Shown piece after piece: positions 32,672-44,685 of a stretch of 64,000 bases of DNA (the first letter of the stretch is position 1; every line of letters begins with the position of its first letter). The stretch spans positions 138,030,854 to 138,094,853 of the forward strand of contig JAIOJX010000031.1 in the NCBI GenBank assembly GCA_022376925.1, read 5' to 3'. The stretch comes from Tragulus kanchil (lineage: Eukaryota > Chordata > Mammalia > Artiodactyla > Tragulidae). The notes beneath the pieces are model-generated. The model was not told the origin of the DNA. It did no database searches and saw only the letters and a list, made by a program, of their open reading frames with translations. The position numbers were made by a program, and so were the translations under genes.

Positions 32672-33761
32672 CCTTATTGATTAATTCAAAACATCAGCAA
32701 ATGTAGAGAATCCTGCTTTGGGGAGATAGATATCCATGGGTCTCTTAAATAAAGCAAGGTGTTTGGGGGATGTTTGTGTAGTAAACAGCTTATGAAACAA
32801 GAGATAGCCCCTCCCTCTGGAGTTCAGAGCAGTTTTGCTGAAAAGATAGTGGAATACTCTGAAGCCAATGAGTTGATGGCCCATTTTCAAGGATTTTCCA
32901 AAGACAGCAGGGTTCCTCTCCTGGAATACACTGTGTTGTCATGTTCTATTCATTCAGTGACCTACCTTTTGATCTTCTTGACTATGAATGTGACCTCAGT
33001 TTGTCACCTTTTCAAAGAGCCTTCTAGTTTGTTTATTCATTTATTTTCTGACTACCCTGCTCTACTCGACCAAGGAGCACACAGTAATATTTATTTGAAC
33101 TCATTATCATTTATTGGTTCTGTTCCTTATTGATTGTGTTGTTGTTGAGTCGCTAACTCATGTCCAACTCTTTGTGACCCCGTGGAGTGCAGCATACAGG
33201 CTCCTGTGTCCTCCACTATCTCCCAGAGTTTGCCCAAATTTACGTTCATTAAGTCAGTAATGCTGTCTAACCATCTCATCCTCTGACGCTCCCTTCTCCT
33301 TTTGCCTTCGATCTTTCCCAGCATCAGGCTCTCTTCCAATGAGCTGTCTCTTTCCATCAAATGACCAAAGAATTGGAGCTTCAGCTTTAGCGACAGTCTT
33401 TCCAATGGATATTCAGGGTTGATTTCCTTTGGGATTGACTGTTTTTTCATTGTTGCTTTTTTTAAAACTTTTATTTTACTTTTAACTTTTACAGAGTTTT
33501 GTTGTTTACAGATATGTATGTTCCCAGATTATGGGATTGATTGTTTTGATCTCCTTGCAGTCCAGGGGACTCTCAAGAGTCTTCTCCAGCACCACAATCC
33601 GAAAGCATCAATCCTTTGGCACTCAGCCTTCTTTATGGTCTGACTCTCACATCCATACATGACCACTGTACAAATCAGAGCTTTGACTATACAGACTTTT
33701 GTTGGCAAAGTGAGGTCTCTGCTTTGTAATACACTGCCTCAGTTTGTCATTGATCAAGTCA

Positions 33762-35868
33762 AAGCTTGTGGATTAAATCAAACCTTATTGATTAATTCAA
33801 AACATCAGCAAATGTAGAGAATCCTGCTTTGGGGAGATAGATATCCATGGGTCTCTTAAATAAAGCAAGGTGTTTGGGGGATGTTTGTGTAGTAAACAGC
33901 TTATGAAACAAGAGATAGCCCCTCCCTCTGGAGTTCAGAGCAGTTTTGCTGAAAAGATAGTGGAATACTCTGAAGCCAATGAGTTGATGGCCCATTTTCA
34001 AGGATTTGGATTCCAAAGACAGCAGGGTTCCTCTCCTGGAATACACTGTGTTGTCAGTGCATGTGGCACCTGGCCCTCTTCACACTGCTCTGTGGGAACT
34101 GGGGCTTGGGCACGCCTGTGCTGCTATTGCTGTGAGTAATCGAGCCTTCGGGCTCTGACCCTGGAGTCTCCTGTCTTCTGCCTGCATGCATGGAACTGTG
34201 GCAGGATGAATAGTTAGCCTTGAGACATGTAGAGGCTGGATGCTTTCAGGGTTCTTGACACACACAGTCAAGCTTTTGCTTCAGGTGATGTAGCTTCAAA
34301 TCACCCATGCTTCCAGCATCCAGACACAGCACAGAGTTACAGCAACCCAAAAGTCTGCTCTTTCTGGGGTGTGAATTTGCCAGGAAGGTTGTCTAGATGC
34401 TGTCATCACATGGTAAGGGACTCCCATTAGCATTGCTGTTGTTCAGTCACTAAGTCGACGTGTTTGACTCTTTGTGACCCCATGGACTACAGCGCTCCAG
34501 GCTTCCCCGTCTTTCACCATCTCCCAGAGCTTGGTCAAACTCGTGCCCACTGAGTTGGTGATGCCATCCAACCATCTCATCCTCTATTGCCTCCATCTTC
34601 TTTTGTCTTCAGTCCTTCCCAGCATCAGGGTCTTTCCCAATGAGTGGTCAAACTATTGGGTGTGGGGGAAAGGATGTCAATACATGGACTTAAAATAAAA
34701 CAGAAAAGTTCTTTGAAAATTCATTCATTCATTTAAAATGTATTTGCTTTCCTTTCTGTACTAAGCTGAGTGGGGCTACAGATGGTACTAAAAATTCCCA
34801 AAAATGAGTGGTCTATTGATGTTGTGCAAGCTAAACATGCTTCATGAAACAAGCTTGTGGATTAAATCAAACCTTATTGATTAATTCAAAACATCAGCAA
34901 ATGTAGAGAATCCTGCTTTGGGGAGATAGATATCCATGGGTCTCTTAAATAAAGCAAGGTGTTTGGGGATGTTTGTGTAGTAAACAGCTTATGAAACAAG
35001 AGATAGCCCCTCCCTCTGGAGTTCAGAGCAGTTTTGCTGAAAAGATAGTGGAATACTCTGAAGCCAATGAGTTGATGGCCCATTTTCAAGGATTTGGATT
35101 CCAAAGACAGCAGGGTTCCTCTCCTGGAATACACTGTGTTGTCAGTGCATGTGGCACCTGGCCCTCTTCCCACTGCTCTGTGGGAACTGGGGCTTGGGCA
35201 CTCCTGTGCTGCTATTGCTGTGAGTAATCGAGCCTTGGGCTCTGACCCTGGAGTCTCCTGTCTTCTGCCTGCATGCATGGAACTGTGGCAGGATGAATAG
35301 TTAGCCTTGAGACATGTAGAGGCTGGATGCTTTCAGGGTTCTTGACACACACAGTCAAGCTTTTGCTTCAGGTGATGTAGCTTCAAATCACCCATGCTTC
35401 CAGCATCCAGACACAGCACAGAGTTACAGCAACCCAAAAGTCTGCTCTTTCTGGGGTGTGAATTTGCCAGGAAGGTTGTCTAGATGCTGTCATCACATGG
35501 TAAGGGACTCCCATTAGCATTGCTGTTGTTCAGTCACTAAGTCGACGTGTTTGACTCTTTGTGACCCCATGGACTACAGCGCTCCAGGCTTCCCCGTCTT
35601 TCACCATCTCCCAGAGCTTGGTCAAACTCGTGCCCACTGAGTTGGTGATGCCATCCAACCATCTCATCCTCTATTGCCTCCATCTTCTTTTGTCTTCAGT
35701 CCTTCCCAGCATCAGGGTCTTTCCCAATGAGTGGTCAAACTATTGGGTGTGGGGGAAAGGGTGTCAATACATGGACTTAAAATAAAACAGAAAAGTTCTT
35801 TGAAAATTCATTCATTCATTTAAAATGTATTTGCTTTCCTTTCTGTACTAAGCTGAGTGGGGGCTACA
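33762..35868. repeat. Direct duplication J (about 1.02 kb) with 70-bp filler
   Basis: Copy 1 is 33762-34780 and copy 2 is 34851-35868. The 70 bases between (34781-34850) are not found elsewhere in the window. Its left part also overlaps duplication I, so the segment starting 'aagcttgtggattaaatc' occurs at 32651, 33762 and 34851. Confidence 0.95.
34437..34657 (-). mobile_element. BovB LINE 3' fragment
   Basis: 'gttgttcagtcactaagtc', 'ccatggactacagcgctcc' and 'catcaaccatctcatcc'-type text in reverse BovB order. The duplicate is at 35524-35745. Confidence 0.85.
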
Positions 35869-35878
35869 AAAATGTATA

Positions 35879-36190
35879 AGATGGCATACAAATGAACTTA
35901 CAAAACAGAAACAGACTCACAGAAAATGAACTTATGATGGCCAGAGAGAAAGGATAGTTAGGGACTTTAGGAAGGACATGCACACAGTGCTATATTTAAA
36001 ATGGATAACCAACAAGGACCTATTGTATTGGACATGGAATTAGATGTTATGGGGCAGCCTGGACAGGAAGAGGCTTGGGAGTGTACAGACCCATGGATGA
36101 CTGAGTCCCTTCGCTGTTCACCTGAAACAATCACAATATTGTTAAGCCATTGCACCCCAATACAAAAGGAAAAGTTTAAAGTTTGAAAAA
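35879..36190 (+). mobile_element. L1 3' end
   Basis: 'cagaaacagactcacagaa', 'ccttcgctgttcacctg' and 'attgttaagccattgcacc', with an A tail. A short aaaatgtata repeat on both sides (about 35869-35878 and 36189-36199) may be the TSD. Confidence 0.85.
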
Positions 36191-36199
36191 AAATGTATA

Positions 36200-36909
36200 C
36201 GCTCTCATTTCTTACCCTTGAGGGAGGGTCACCATCTCGTGAGGGAGGGGACTGGGACACCCATAGTTTGGATCATTTGAATAAACCTAGAGCTGAGTTC
36301 TGCCCTAGAAGAGTCAGAAGCTTCATATAAGGAGCATCCTTCAAAGTAGGAGGCAGCGTTTAACCTGCACCCAAGGCTGGGCATGGAGGGACCTTGCATG
36401 TTGCGGGGGCACAGAGGCGTAGGCGCTGGGCAAACACGTCTGTGCTGGGAGGAGGGGAGCTTCCTCGGGGCACATAGGTGGCACGGGTGGAGGCAAGTAG
36501 GGTTTGAATACCTAAGCAACTGGGACTACATTGACCGTGACTCTGTGTGTGTGTGTGTGTGCGTGCATGATAGAGAAGGAAGGACATAAAAGGGTGACAA
36601 ACGGAAGAATGGGGAAATTTTGAAGGGTGAAAGCCATGGTGAAGGAAAAGACACATGTAGAAGAAAGGGAACACGGCCAACTGGAGGTCAGAGTATCTAG
36701 GAAGTGACTCTCTCCTGGAAAGCCTGCTCTCCTTGTGACCAACCTCAGATTTAACTGCTCCCTGCTAGAAAGCCAGTATTTGAGAGACAAGTGTTATTAG
36801 GAAGGAAAAAGTTGCTTTATTCAGAAAGTTGGCAACTAGGGGAGAAGGTGGATGCATGTCCAAAGGACAACTCCCTGTTGCTGATCATGGAGCAAGAGGG
36901 TTTTCTTTT
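36200..36909. other. Single-copy stretch with (TG)n
   Basis: A (TG)10-like run at 36543-36561. No gene. The part from 36790 looks like the edge of an antisense LTR-like element that continues past the SINE at 36910 to about 37560, but I cannot name it. Confidence 0.35.
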
Positions 36910-37106
36910 TCTTTTTCCTTTTTTTCAAATATTTATTTCTTTGTAACTCAGGTCTTAGTTTTGGCTTGTGGGTTTCTCTCTAGCTGTGACGTGTAGGTTT
37001 AGTTGCCCCGAGGCATGTGGGATCTTAGTTCCCAGTCAGGAGTTGAACCCAGGTTCCCTGCACTGAAAGGCCAATTCTTAACCACTGGACCACCAGGGAA
37101 GTCCCA
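36910..37106 (-). mobile_element. CHR-type SINE
   Basis: 'aatatttatttctttg', 'ggcatgtgggatcttag', 'ggaccaccagggaagtccc'. Approximate TSD around 36890 and 37107. Confidence 0.8.
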
Positions 37107-37597
37107 GAACAAGAGCTTTTAAAGGGGAGTTTCTGGAGTGTATGGGTGGAGGGAGGTGGCTATGGGCAGGACACAGGCAGCTCCGACAGTCGTCTTGAAA
37201 TTGGTCATGCAGAGGTCAGATCACATCGTCGTTTTAAGTATAATTTATCTGCAGTTCCAGTCTCGGTTTGTTCCCATTTCCTGGAAGCCAGTCCTCAGAG
37301 AAGTGTCAGATGGAGTAGCTTATGTCATGGCTGCAGTCTGGTCATCGTGTAGTTAACTTCTTCCCCCTGGTGGGGGTTGCAGTATCTGCAAAACAGCTCA
37401 TAGTATATAGCTCAGAATATTACCTATAGCGCTTGAGGAAAAACAAAAGGTCCTCGACTTTAATGGCTAAACTATTATTATGTTGATTGCTTGACTATTT
37501 TTCTTTGGTTCTCTATTTTCTCATTTCTCAGATTAAGTTTATTCTTTGACTAAACTATTTTGTTGTTTTTAAGACTCTTTTGAATGTGGACCATTTT

Positions 37598-37842
37598 CAA
37601 TTTTTCTGGGGGGGGCCACTTTTTAAATTGGTTTTTCATTTATTTGTTCTTTGGCCTGTGTGGGCCTCCCATTGCAGTGGCCTCTCTTGTTGCAGAGCAC
37701 TGGCTCTGGGCGCATGCGCTCCAAAGCGCTGGCTCCTAATTGGACACACCTGTCCAGTCCATGCAGCTCCATGGCATGTGGGATCTTCCCCTGCCAGGGA
37801 TCGAACCGGACTCTTCACCCACTGGACCACCAAGGAAGCACC
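37598..37842 (-). mobile_element. CHR-like SINE, variant subfamily (copy 6, duplicated)
   Basis: Reverse copy with 'tttgttctttggcctgtg', 'ggcgcatgcgctcc' and 'ccagggatcgaaccgg'. The TSD aatgtggaccatttt lies at 37583-37597 and 37844-37858. The target is the tail of an older CHR SINE. The duplicate is at 38697-38943. Confidence 0.9.
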
Positions 37843-38016
37843 AAATGTGGACCATTTTTAAGGCCTTTATTGAATTTGTTACAATATTGCCTCTCTCTTG
37901 TGTTTGGTTTCTTTGACTGTGAGGTGTGTGGAATCTTGGCTCCCTGACCAGAGATTGAACCTGCACCCTCTGCATTGGAAAGTGAAGACTTAACCACTGA
38001 ACCACCAGGGCAGTCC
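37843..38016 (-). mobile_element. CHR-type SINE split by the variant SINE
   Basis: 'ggaatcttggctccctgac', 'cagagattgaacctgcac', 'gaaccaccagggcagtcc'. Duplicates are at 38944-39117 and, partly, 40155-40240. Confidence 0.85.
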
Positions 38017-38045
38017 TGACTTGAGTGTTTCTACAGACAAAGGGG

Positions 38046-38262
38046 AAGCCTCCCCTGTGGCTCAGCCTTTAAAGAATCTGCCTGCCATGCAGGAAATTCA
38101 GGTTCAGTCCCTGGGTAGGGAAAATCCTCTGGAGAAGGAAATGGCAACCCAATCTAGTACTCTTGCCTTGGAAATCCCATGGACAGAGGGGCCTGGTGGA
38201 CTACAATCTCACAGGTGGCAAAAGAGTCAGACACAACTTAGCAACTAAACAACAGCAACAGA
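38046..38262 (+). mobile_element. Bov-tA SINE (three copies through duplication)
   Basis: 'gcctcccctgtggctcag', 'ggcctggtggactacaatc', 'agtcagacacaacttagc'. Also at 39147-39363 and 40270-40486 because duplications K and L overlap. These three count as one insertion. Confidence 0.9.
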
Positions 38263-39033
38263 CTGAAGAAAAAAGGTGGGCAGAGGACAGTCGTCTTGAA
38301 ATTGGTCATGCAGATCAGATCACATCGTCGTTTTAAGTATAATTTATCTGCAGTTCCAGTCTCGGTTTGTTCCCATTTCCTGGAAGCCAGTCCTCAGAGA
38401 AGTGTCAGATGGAGTAGCTTATGTCATGGCTGCAGTCTGGTCATCGTGTAGTTAACTTCTTCCCCCTGGTGGGGGTTGCAGTATCTGCAAAACAGCTCAT
38501 AGTATATAGCTCAGAATATTACCTATAGCGCTTGAGGAAAAACAAAAGGTCCTCGACTTTAATGGCTAAACTATTATTATGTTGATTGCTTGACTATTTT
38601 TCTTTGGTTCTCTATTTTCTCATTTCTCAGATTAAGTTTATTCTTTGACTAAACTATTTTGTTGTTTTTAAGACTCTTTTGAATGTGGACCATTTTCAAT
38701 TTTTCTGGGGGGGGCCACTTTTTAAATTGGGTTTTTTCATTTATTTGTTCTTTGGCCTGTGTGGGCCTCCCATTGCAGTGGCCTCTCTTGTTGCAGAGCA
38801 CTGGCTCTGGGCGCATGCGCTCCAAAGCGCTGGCTCCTAATTGGACACACCTGTCCAGTCCATGCAGCTCCATGGCATGTGGGATCTTCCCCTGCCAGGG
38901 ATCGAACCGGACTCTTCACCCACTGGACCACCAAGGAAGCACCAAATGTGGACCATTTTTAAGGCCTTTATTGAATTTGTTACAATATTGCCTCTCTCTT
39001 GTGTTTGGTTTCTTTGACTGTGAGGTGTGTGGA

Positions 39034-41261
39034 ATCTTGGCTCCCTGACCAGAGATTGAACCTGCACCCTCTGCATTGGAAAGTGAAGACTTAACCACTG
39101 AACCACCAGGGCAGTCCTGACTTGAGTGTTTCTACAGACAAAGGGGAAGCCTCCCCTGTGGCTCAGCCTTTAAAGAATCTGCCTGCCATGCAGGAAATTC
39201 AGGTTCAGTCCCTGGGTAGGGAAAATCCTCTGGAGAAGGAAATGGCAACCCAATCTAGTACTCTTGCCTTGGAAATCCCATGGACAGAGGGGCCTGGTGG
39301 ACTACAATCTCACAGGTGGCAAAAGAGTCAGACACAACTTAGCAACTAAACAACAGCAACAGACTGAAGAAAAAAGGTGGGCAGAGGACATGGCGGGACA
39401 TCGGGGAAGTCTGATCTGGGAAGGCCCCATAAGGTCCTACACCCTTCCCCTACTCATGGAGAAGAATTGTGAGGTGCACATACTTATGGATGGAGGGCAC
39501 AAATCTTCATCCAATTTCTCTCACAGGACCAATTCAACAATTGCAGGTTCAGTCTTTCACTTTTAATGAATTTTTAAGTTATATTTCTGGTGTGTAGGCT
39601 TCTTTCTACTTTGCTAAACATTTTTGAGTGGCACAAATCTCTGACATTCATGAAATTTTAAACTGTTAAAGCTATAGAAATGTCTATGGTTACTGGATGG
39701 AATGTTCACAAACCCTTATATAATATCTAATGAACTTAAAGGATTGGGCAACAATTCTTGTGATAGAAGGTAAAAATAAGGCTTGTTTCTTTCTTTCTTT
39801 CTTTTGTTATTTAGCAAAAACCAACTAGACAGACCTGTTTGTGAAACATGTTCCATGTAGGTGGAACATGTGGGGCCCTTGCCAGAAGAGACATTCCAGA
39901 GAACCTGAAGTACTCTAACTGAGCTCACACACGATCTTTCCCAAAGAAAACTCAACTCTGAGCCCTGCTGCAGAGAGAGAGGGTTTATCCGTCATTCCAT
40001 GACTCAGACAGGCCATTCCACATACTAATTACCTAACATGCAGCAACAAATCGGGAGTAGGCTAGAGGTCACCGTGCGCACATCTAAGCAATGCCTCCCA
40101 AGGGGTTGTCAAGGAGCTGAGTGCCTTCTCCTCCTTGTCATTTGTTTGGGAAGGGGGGATCTTGGCTCCTGACCAGAGATTGAACCTGCACCTCTGCATT
40201 GGAAAGTGAAGACTTAACCACTGAACCACCAGGGCAGTCCTGACTTGAGTGTTTCTACAGACAAAGGGGAAGCCTCCCCTGTGGCTCAGCCTTTAAAGAA
40301 TCTGCCTGCCATGCAGGAAATTCAGGTTCAGTCCCTGGGTAGGGAAAATCCTCTGGAGAAGGAAATGGCAACCCAATCTAGTACTCTTGCCTTGGAAATC
40401 CCATGGACAGAGGGGCCTGGTGGACTACAATCTCACAGGTGGCAAAAGAGTCAGACACAACTTAGCAACTAAACAACAGCAACAGACTGAAGAAAAAAGG
40501 TGGGCAGAGGACATGGCGGGACATCGGGGAAGTCTGATCTGGGAAGGCCCCATAAGGTCCTACACCCTTCCCCTACTCATGGAGAAGAATTGTGAGGTGC
40601 ACATACTTATGGATGGAGGGCACAAATCTTCATCCAATTTCCGTCTCACAGGACCAATTCAACAATTGCAGGTTCAGTCTTTCACTTTTAATGAATTTTT
40701 AAGTTATATTTCTGGTGTGTAGGCTTCTTTCTACTTTGCTAAACATTTTTGAGTGGCACAAATCTCTGACATTCATGAAATTTTAAACTGTTAAAGCTAT
40801 AGAAATGTCTATGGTTACTGGATGGAATGTTCACAAACCCTTATATAATATCTAATGAACTTAAAGGATTGGGCAACAATTCTTGTGATAGAAGGTAAAA
40901 ATAAGGCTTGTTTCTTTCTTTCTTTCTTTTGTTATTTAGCAAAAACCAACTAGACAGACCTGTTTGTGAAACATGTTCCATGTAGGTGGAACATGTGGGG
41001 CCCTTGCCAGAAGAGACATTCCAGAGAACCTGAAGTACTCTAACTGAGCTCACACACGATCTTTCCCAAAGAAAACTCAACTCTGAGCCCTGCTGCAGAG
41101 AGAGAGGGTTTATCCGTCATTCCATGACTCAGACAGGCCATTCCACATACTAATTACCTAACATGCAGCAACAAATCGGGAGTAGGCTAGAGGTCACCGT
41201 GCGCACATCTAAGCAATGCCTCCCAAGGGGTTGTCAAGGAGCTGAGTGCCTTCTCCTCCTT
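39034..41261. repeat. Direct duplication L (about 1.1 kb)
   Basis: Copy 1 is 39034-40136 and copy 2 is 40159-41261. The filler 40137-40158 is G-rich. Differences include ctccctgacc/ctcctgacc right at the join and 'tttctctca' versus 'tttccgtctca'. Confidence 0.97.
39846..39871. repeat. 10-bp perfect inverted repeat
   Basis: ACATGTTCCA and TGGAACATGT separated by six bases (tgtagg). The left arm with its flank, AAACATGTTC, fits a p53 half-site (RRRCWWGYYY). The duplicate is at 40971-40996. Confidence 0.6.
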
Positions 41262-42185
41262 CATCTCCCGCCCATCTCAGTGTCCCGATGTCATGAGGCT
41301 GACCAGGTGGTTTTCCCACAGTCTTACAGGGACAGAGGATGGCAAGGTCCCGGCAGTGGGCTCTGCCCTTTGAGCTCACTGGGCAGGCCAGACGTTTCCC
41401 TGGTCTGGTCCTGCCCCTTCTTGGCACTCATACAAGAATTCTGTGACATTCCTCTGCACCTCCTAAGTGCTCATTACAGACGTGAGTCTACACATGATTG
41501 CCTTGGCAAGATGCACGGCAGCCCCCTGCCGATGGAAACACCTCTCCTGAAAAGGTAGGGAGTCAGGGTGAGAACACCATTGCACAATCCTCACCACACC
41601 CAACGTTCCCACTAAGAACAGTTTATGATTTAACACCCAAAGTAATTTGTCCTAACTCCGAAAAAAGTATACTAAGATCATCTATACTCCCAGTCTTGTC
41701 TACCAGTCTTCAAATGGGAGTTCTTTGGAAGGGGATCCTGCGATGCTTTGGTTGAAAAATGTTTATGGAAGAGTTGCATTAGGGAATAAACAGCTCAAAA
41801 ATGTATTTGTGGTGAAGGATATTATCTGAGCAGAGGAGGTGGGCGGTAGGTGTGACGCTCTGAGAATTAGTTAACTAGCATTACTCGTTTCCCGCCCTGC
41901 ACACTTCTAAGTGAGAGAGTCCTAGATCAAGTGAATAGCTGACTCAGGGGAAGTTCCACTCATGCTGCTCAGCGCGGCTGCCACAATAGTGGCTGCACAG
42001 CCCTGACGTCAGGCGGTCGGAGTCAGGCTGGAGCTGCCTTCCTGGGGTGTACTCAGTGCTTCCTCCGGGAACCCCACTCCAATGCCACGGTTTCCTGGAT
42101 CCCTTTGAAAGCGGTCAAATGATATACCCCAAGCTGGTGATTGATTTGGTTTTTTTAAGAAAATCAGCCAGATGACTCATCAGAT
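41262..42185. promoter_or_regulatory. Repeat-free block with AP-1 and CRE motifs
   Basis: No transposon is recognised across about 900 bases. It holds TGACTCA at 41940-41946 and 42173-42179, with another just upstream at 41125-41131, and a palindromic TGACGTCA at 42004-42011 in CpG-bearing sequence. This is a candidate enhancer by motif content only. Confidence 0.3.
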
Positions 42186-42312
42186 TTGTGCTAAGTCACT
42201 TCAGTCACGTCCGACTCTTTGTGACCCCGTGGAACCTAGGAACCGAACCCACATCTCCTACGTCTCCTGCATTGGCAGGTGGGTTCTTTACCACTAGCAC
42301 CGCCTGAGAAAT
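42186..42312 (-). mobile_element. Bov-tA SINE with internal deletion
   Basis: 'tcacgtccgactctttgtg' joins directly to 'ggaaccgaacccacatctc', skipping the middle third. Flanking 'actcatcagatt' / 'attcatcaggtt' may be the TSD. Confidence 0.75.
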
Positions 42313-42462
42313 TCATCAGGTTTAGAGGAATCTAATCATTTGGTTCATGAGTAGGGGAGGGTTTGGCGAGGAGCTGAAAGTTTGCTTTTTCTATTAAATG
42401 CAGGTAGGTCCAAGTGGATACAATCTGGGGAGAAGGTGGTGGAGAGGAAAGGAGATGATGCT

Positions 42463-44685
42463 AATGAAGAAGTCTAGGTCTCAAGAGAACAAGCTTGGAC
42501 AAAGATGTGAAATGCCTTGAAAAACCCTGAAACTGCTAATGAGAATCCATGAGTGGGAGGCATGAGGGGAAAGTCTAAGGTCAAGGTTGATCCTGGGATC
42601 AGTCCTGCAGGTACTATTAGAGAGTTTCTAGGTCATCTGTGGTGTGCTGGGGAGTCATTAGAGCATTTAAGTGAAGAACTAGATCCAATTTGTGTCTGAG
42701 CAAGAGTTGCGGACTGCTAAGTCCCAGAGGGACTGCAGACAGAGGGGCCAGAGGGGCCTCAGGGCGAGAGGCAGTAGCAGTGTGTCAGGTGAAGGGTGAT
42801 CTGGGCTTTGGTCACAACTGAGTGTAGAGAGAAGTGAACTTGAGATACATTCTGGAGAGGGAATCCCAGGATTTGTTATCAAGAAGGAAGGAAAAGGATG
42901 GAAAAATATCATCATTTTACTTGAGAACCAGCTGGGGTTATATATTTACTGAGATGGCAACCCACTCCAGGATTCTTGCCTGGAGAATCCCACAGACAGA
43001 GGAACCTGGCAGGCTCCAGTCCATGGGGTCTCAAAGAGTCGGACACGACTGAGTGATGAACACAAAGACTGGGAGGGTAGGAGTTGGTATGCTCAAGACA
43101 GAGTGAGAAAAAACCCTGAAAATTTGGAATACTTAAAGGAAGTTTAAAAGAAACTACCCCTGGGGCAAGCCTAGAGAAAAAGTCAAGAACACAGGTGCTC
43201 AAGGTGGACCAGACACGGTACTCCCCGGCTTAAGAGCCTCTTGCCTAAGCCATCTGCTTTCCCCTGGCTATGCTTCTGAGTCACATGTGTGCCCTCCGGA
43301 TGCAAGTGGCCTCCTACTTATCTCGAGGGCTAGCTGCCCCTTAGGACACAGAAATGACCCTTGGCAGGTTGGTCACATCGGGGTGCTTATCGGGCACTGT
43401 TTATACCTCTGCCAGACTTTTCTGTTTGCAACGTGATGTATACAGATTATAAACATTCACATAATACAGAAAGTTCTATAAAAAAAGTGAAAAAAAAATC
43501 TTAGCGCAAGTCCAGTTTTCCCCACTTTCATATCTATATTTATTCTTTCTAGGTGGGTCTAACTAGCATTCATCAATGCAATGAAGAAGTCTAGGTCTCA
43601 AGAGAACAAGCTTGGACAAAGATGTGAAATGCCTTGAAAAACCCTGAAACTGCTAATGAGAATCCATGAGTGGGAGGCATGAGGGGAAAGTCTAAGGTCA
43701 AGGTTGATCCTGGGATCAGTCCTGCAGGTACTATTAGAGAGTTTCTAGGTCATCTGTGGTGTGCTGGGGAGTCATTAGAGCATTTAAGTGAAGAACTAGA
43801 TCCAATTTGTGTCTGAGCAAGAGTTGCGGACTGCTAAGTCCCAGAGGGACTGCAGACAGAGGGGCCAGAGGGGCCTCAGGGCGAGAGGCAGTAGCAGTGT
43901 GTCAGGTGAAGGGTGATCTGGGCTTTGGTCACAACTGAGTGTAGAGAGAAGTGAACTTGAGATACATTCTGGAGAGGGAATCCCAGGATTTGTTATCAAG
44001 AAGGAAGGAAAAGGATGGAAAAATATCATCATTTTACTTGAGAACCAGCTGGGGTTATATATTTACTGAGATGGCAACCCACTCCAGGATTCTTGCCTGG
44101 AGAATCCCACAGACAGAGGAACCTGGCAGGCTCCAGTCCATGGGGTCTCAAAGAGTCGGACACGACTGAGTGATGAACACAAAGACTGGGAGGGTAGGAG
44201 TTGGTATGCTCAAGACAGAGTGAGAAAAAACCCTGAAAATTTGGAATACTTAAAGGAAGTTTAAAAGAAACTACCCCTGGGGCAAGCCTAGAGAAAAAGT
44301 CAAGAACACAGGTGCTCAAGGTGGACCAGACACGGTACTCCCCGGCTTAAGAGCCTCTTGCCTAAGCCATCTGCTTTCCCCTGGCTATGCTTCTGAGTCA
44401 CATGTGTGCCCTCCGGATGCAAGTGGCCTCCTACTTATCTCGAGGGCTAGCTGCCCCTTAGGACACAGAAATGACCCTTGGCAGGTTGGTCACATCGGGG
44501 TGCTTATCGGGCACTGTTTATACCTCTGCCAGACTTTTCTGTTTGCAACGTGATGTATACAGATTATAAACATTCACATAATACAGAAAGTTCTATAAAA
44601 AAAGTGAAAAAAAAATCTTAGCGCAAGTCCAGTTTTCCCCCACTTTCATATCTATATTTATTCTTTCTAGGTGGGTCTAACTAGC
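42463..44685. repeat. Direct duplication M (about 1.11 kb)
   Basis: Copy 1 is 42463-43567 and copy 2 is 43580-44685, with 12 filler bases. The only clear internal difference is a C4 versus C5 run near 43519/44637. Confidence 0.97.
42951..43063 (+). mobile_element. Bov-tA SINE, 5'-truncated
   Basis: Starts at 'gatggcaacccactccagg' and runs to 'agtcggacacgactgag'. The duplicate is at 44068-44180. The surrounding 42500-42950 resembles the old unnamed repeat family. Confidence 0.85.

Larger units (their letters stand above)
31859..34056. repeat. Direct duplication I (about 1.1 kb)
   Basis: Copy 1 is 31859-32941 and copy 2 is 32971-34056, with about 29 filler bases. It overlaps duplication H, so 31859-32017 is present three times (also 30750-30909 and 32971-33130). 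Near the end of copy 1 'ggattttccaaag' replaces 'ggatttggattccaaag'. Confidence 0.95.
37185..39390. repeat. Direct duplication K (about 1.1 kb)
   Basis: Copy 1 is 37185-38288 and copy 2 is 38286-39390 (3-bp microhomology at the join). Differences include GAGGT versus GA near 37212/38312 and run-length changes near 37630/38730. Confidence 0.97.

Noticed and set aside
36543..36561. Z-DNA regulatory element at the TG run
   Set aside because: Too short and too common a microsatellite to support a specific claim.
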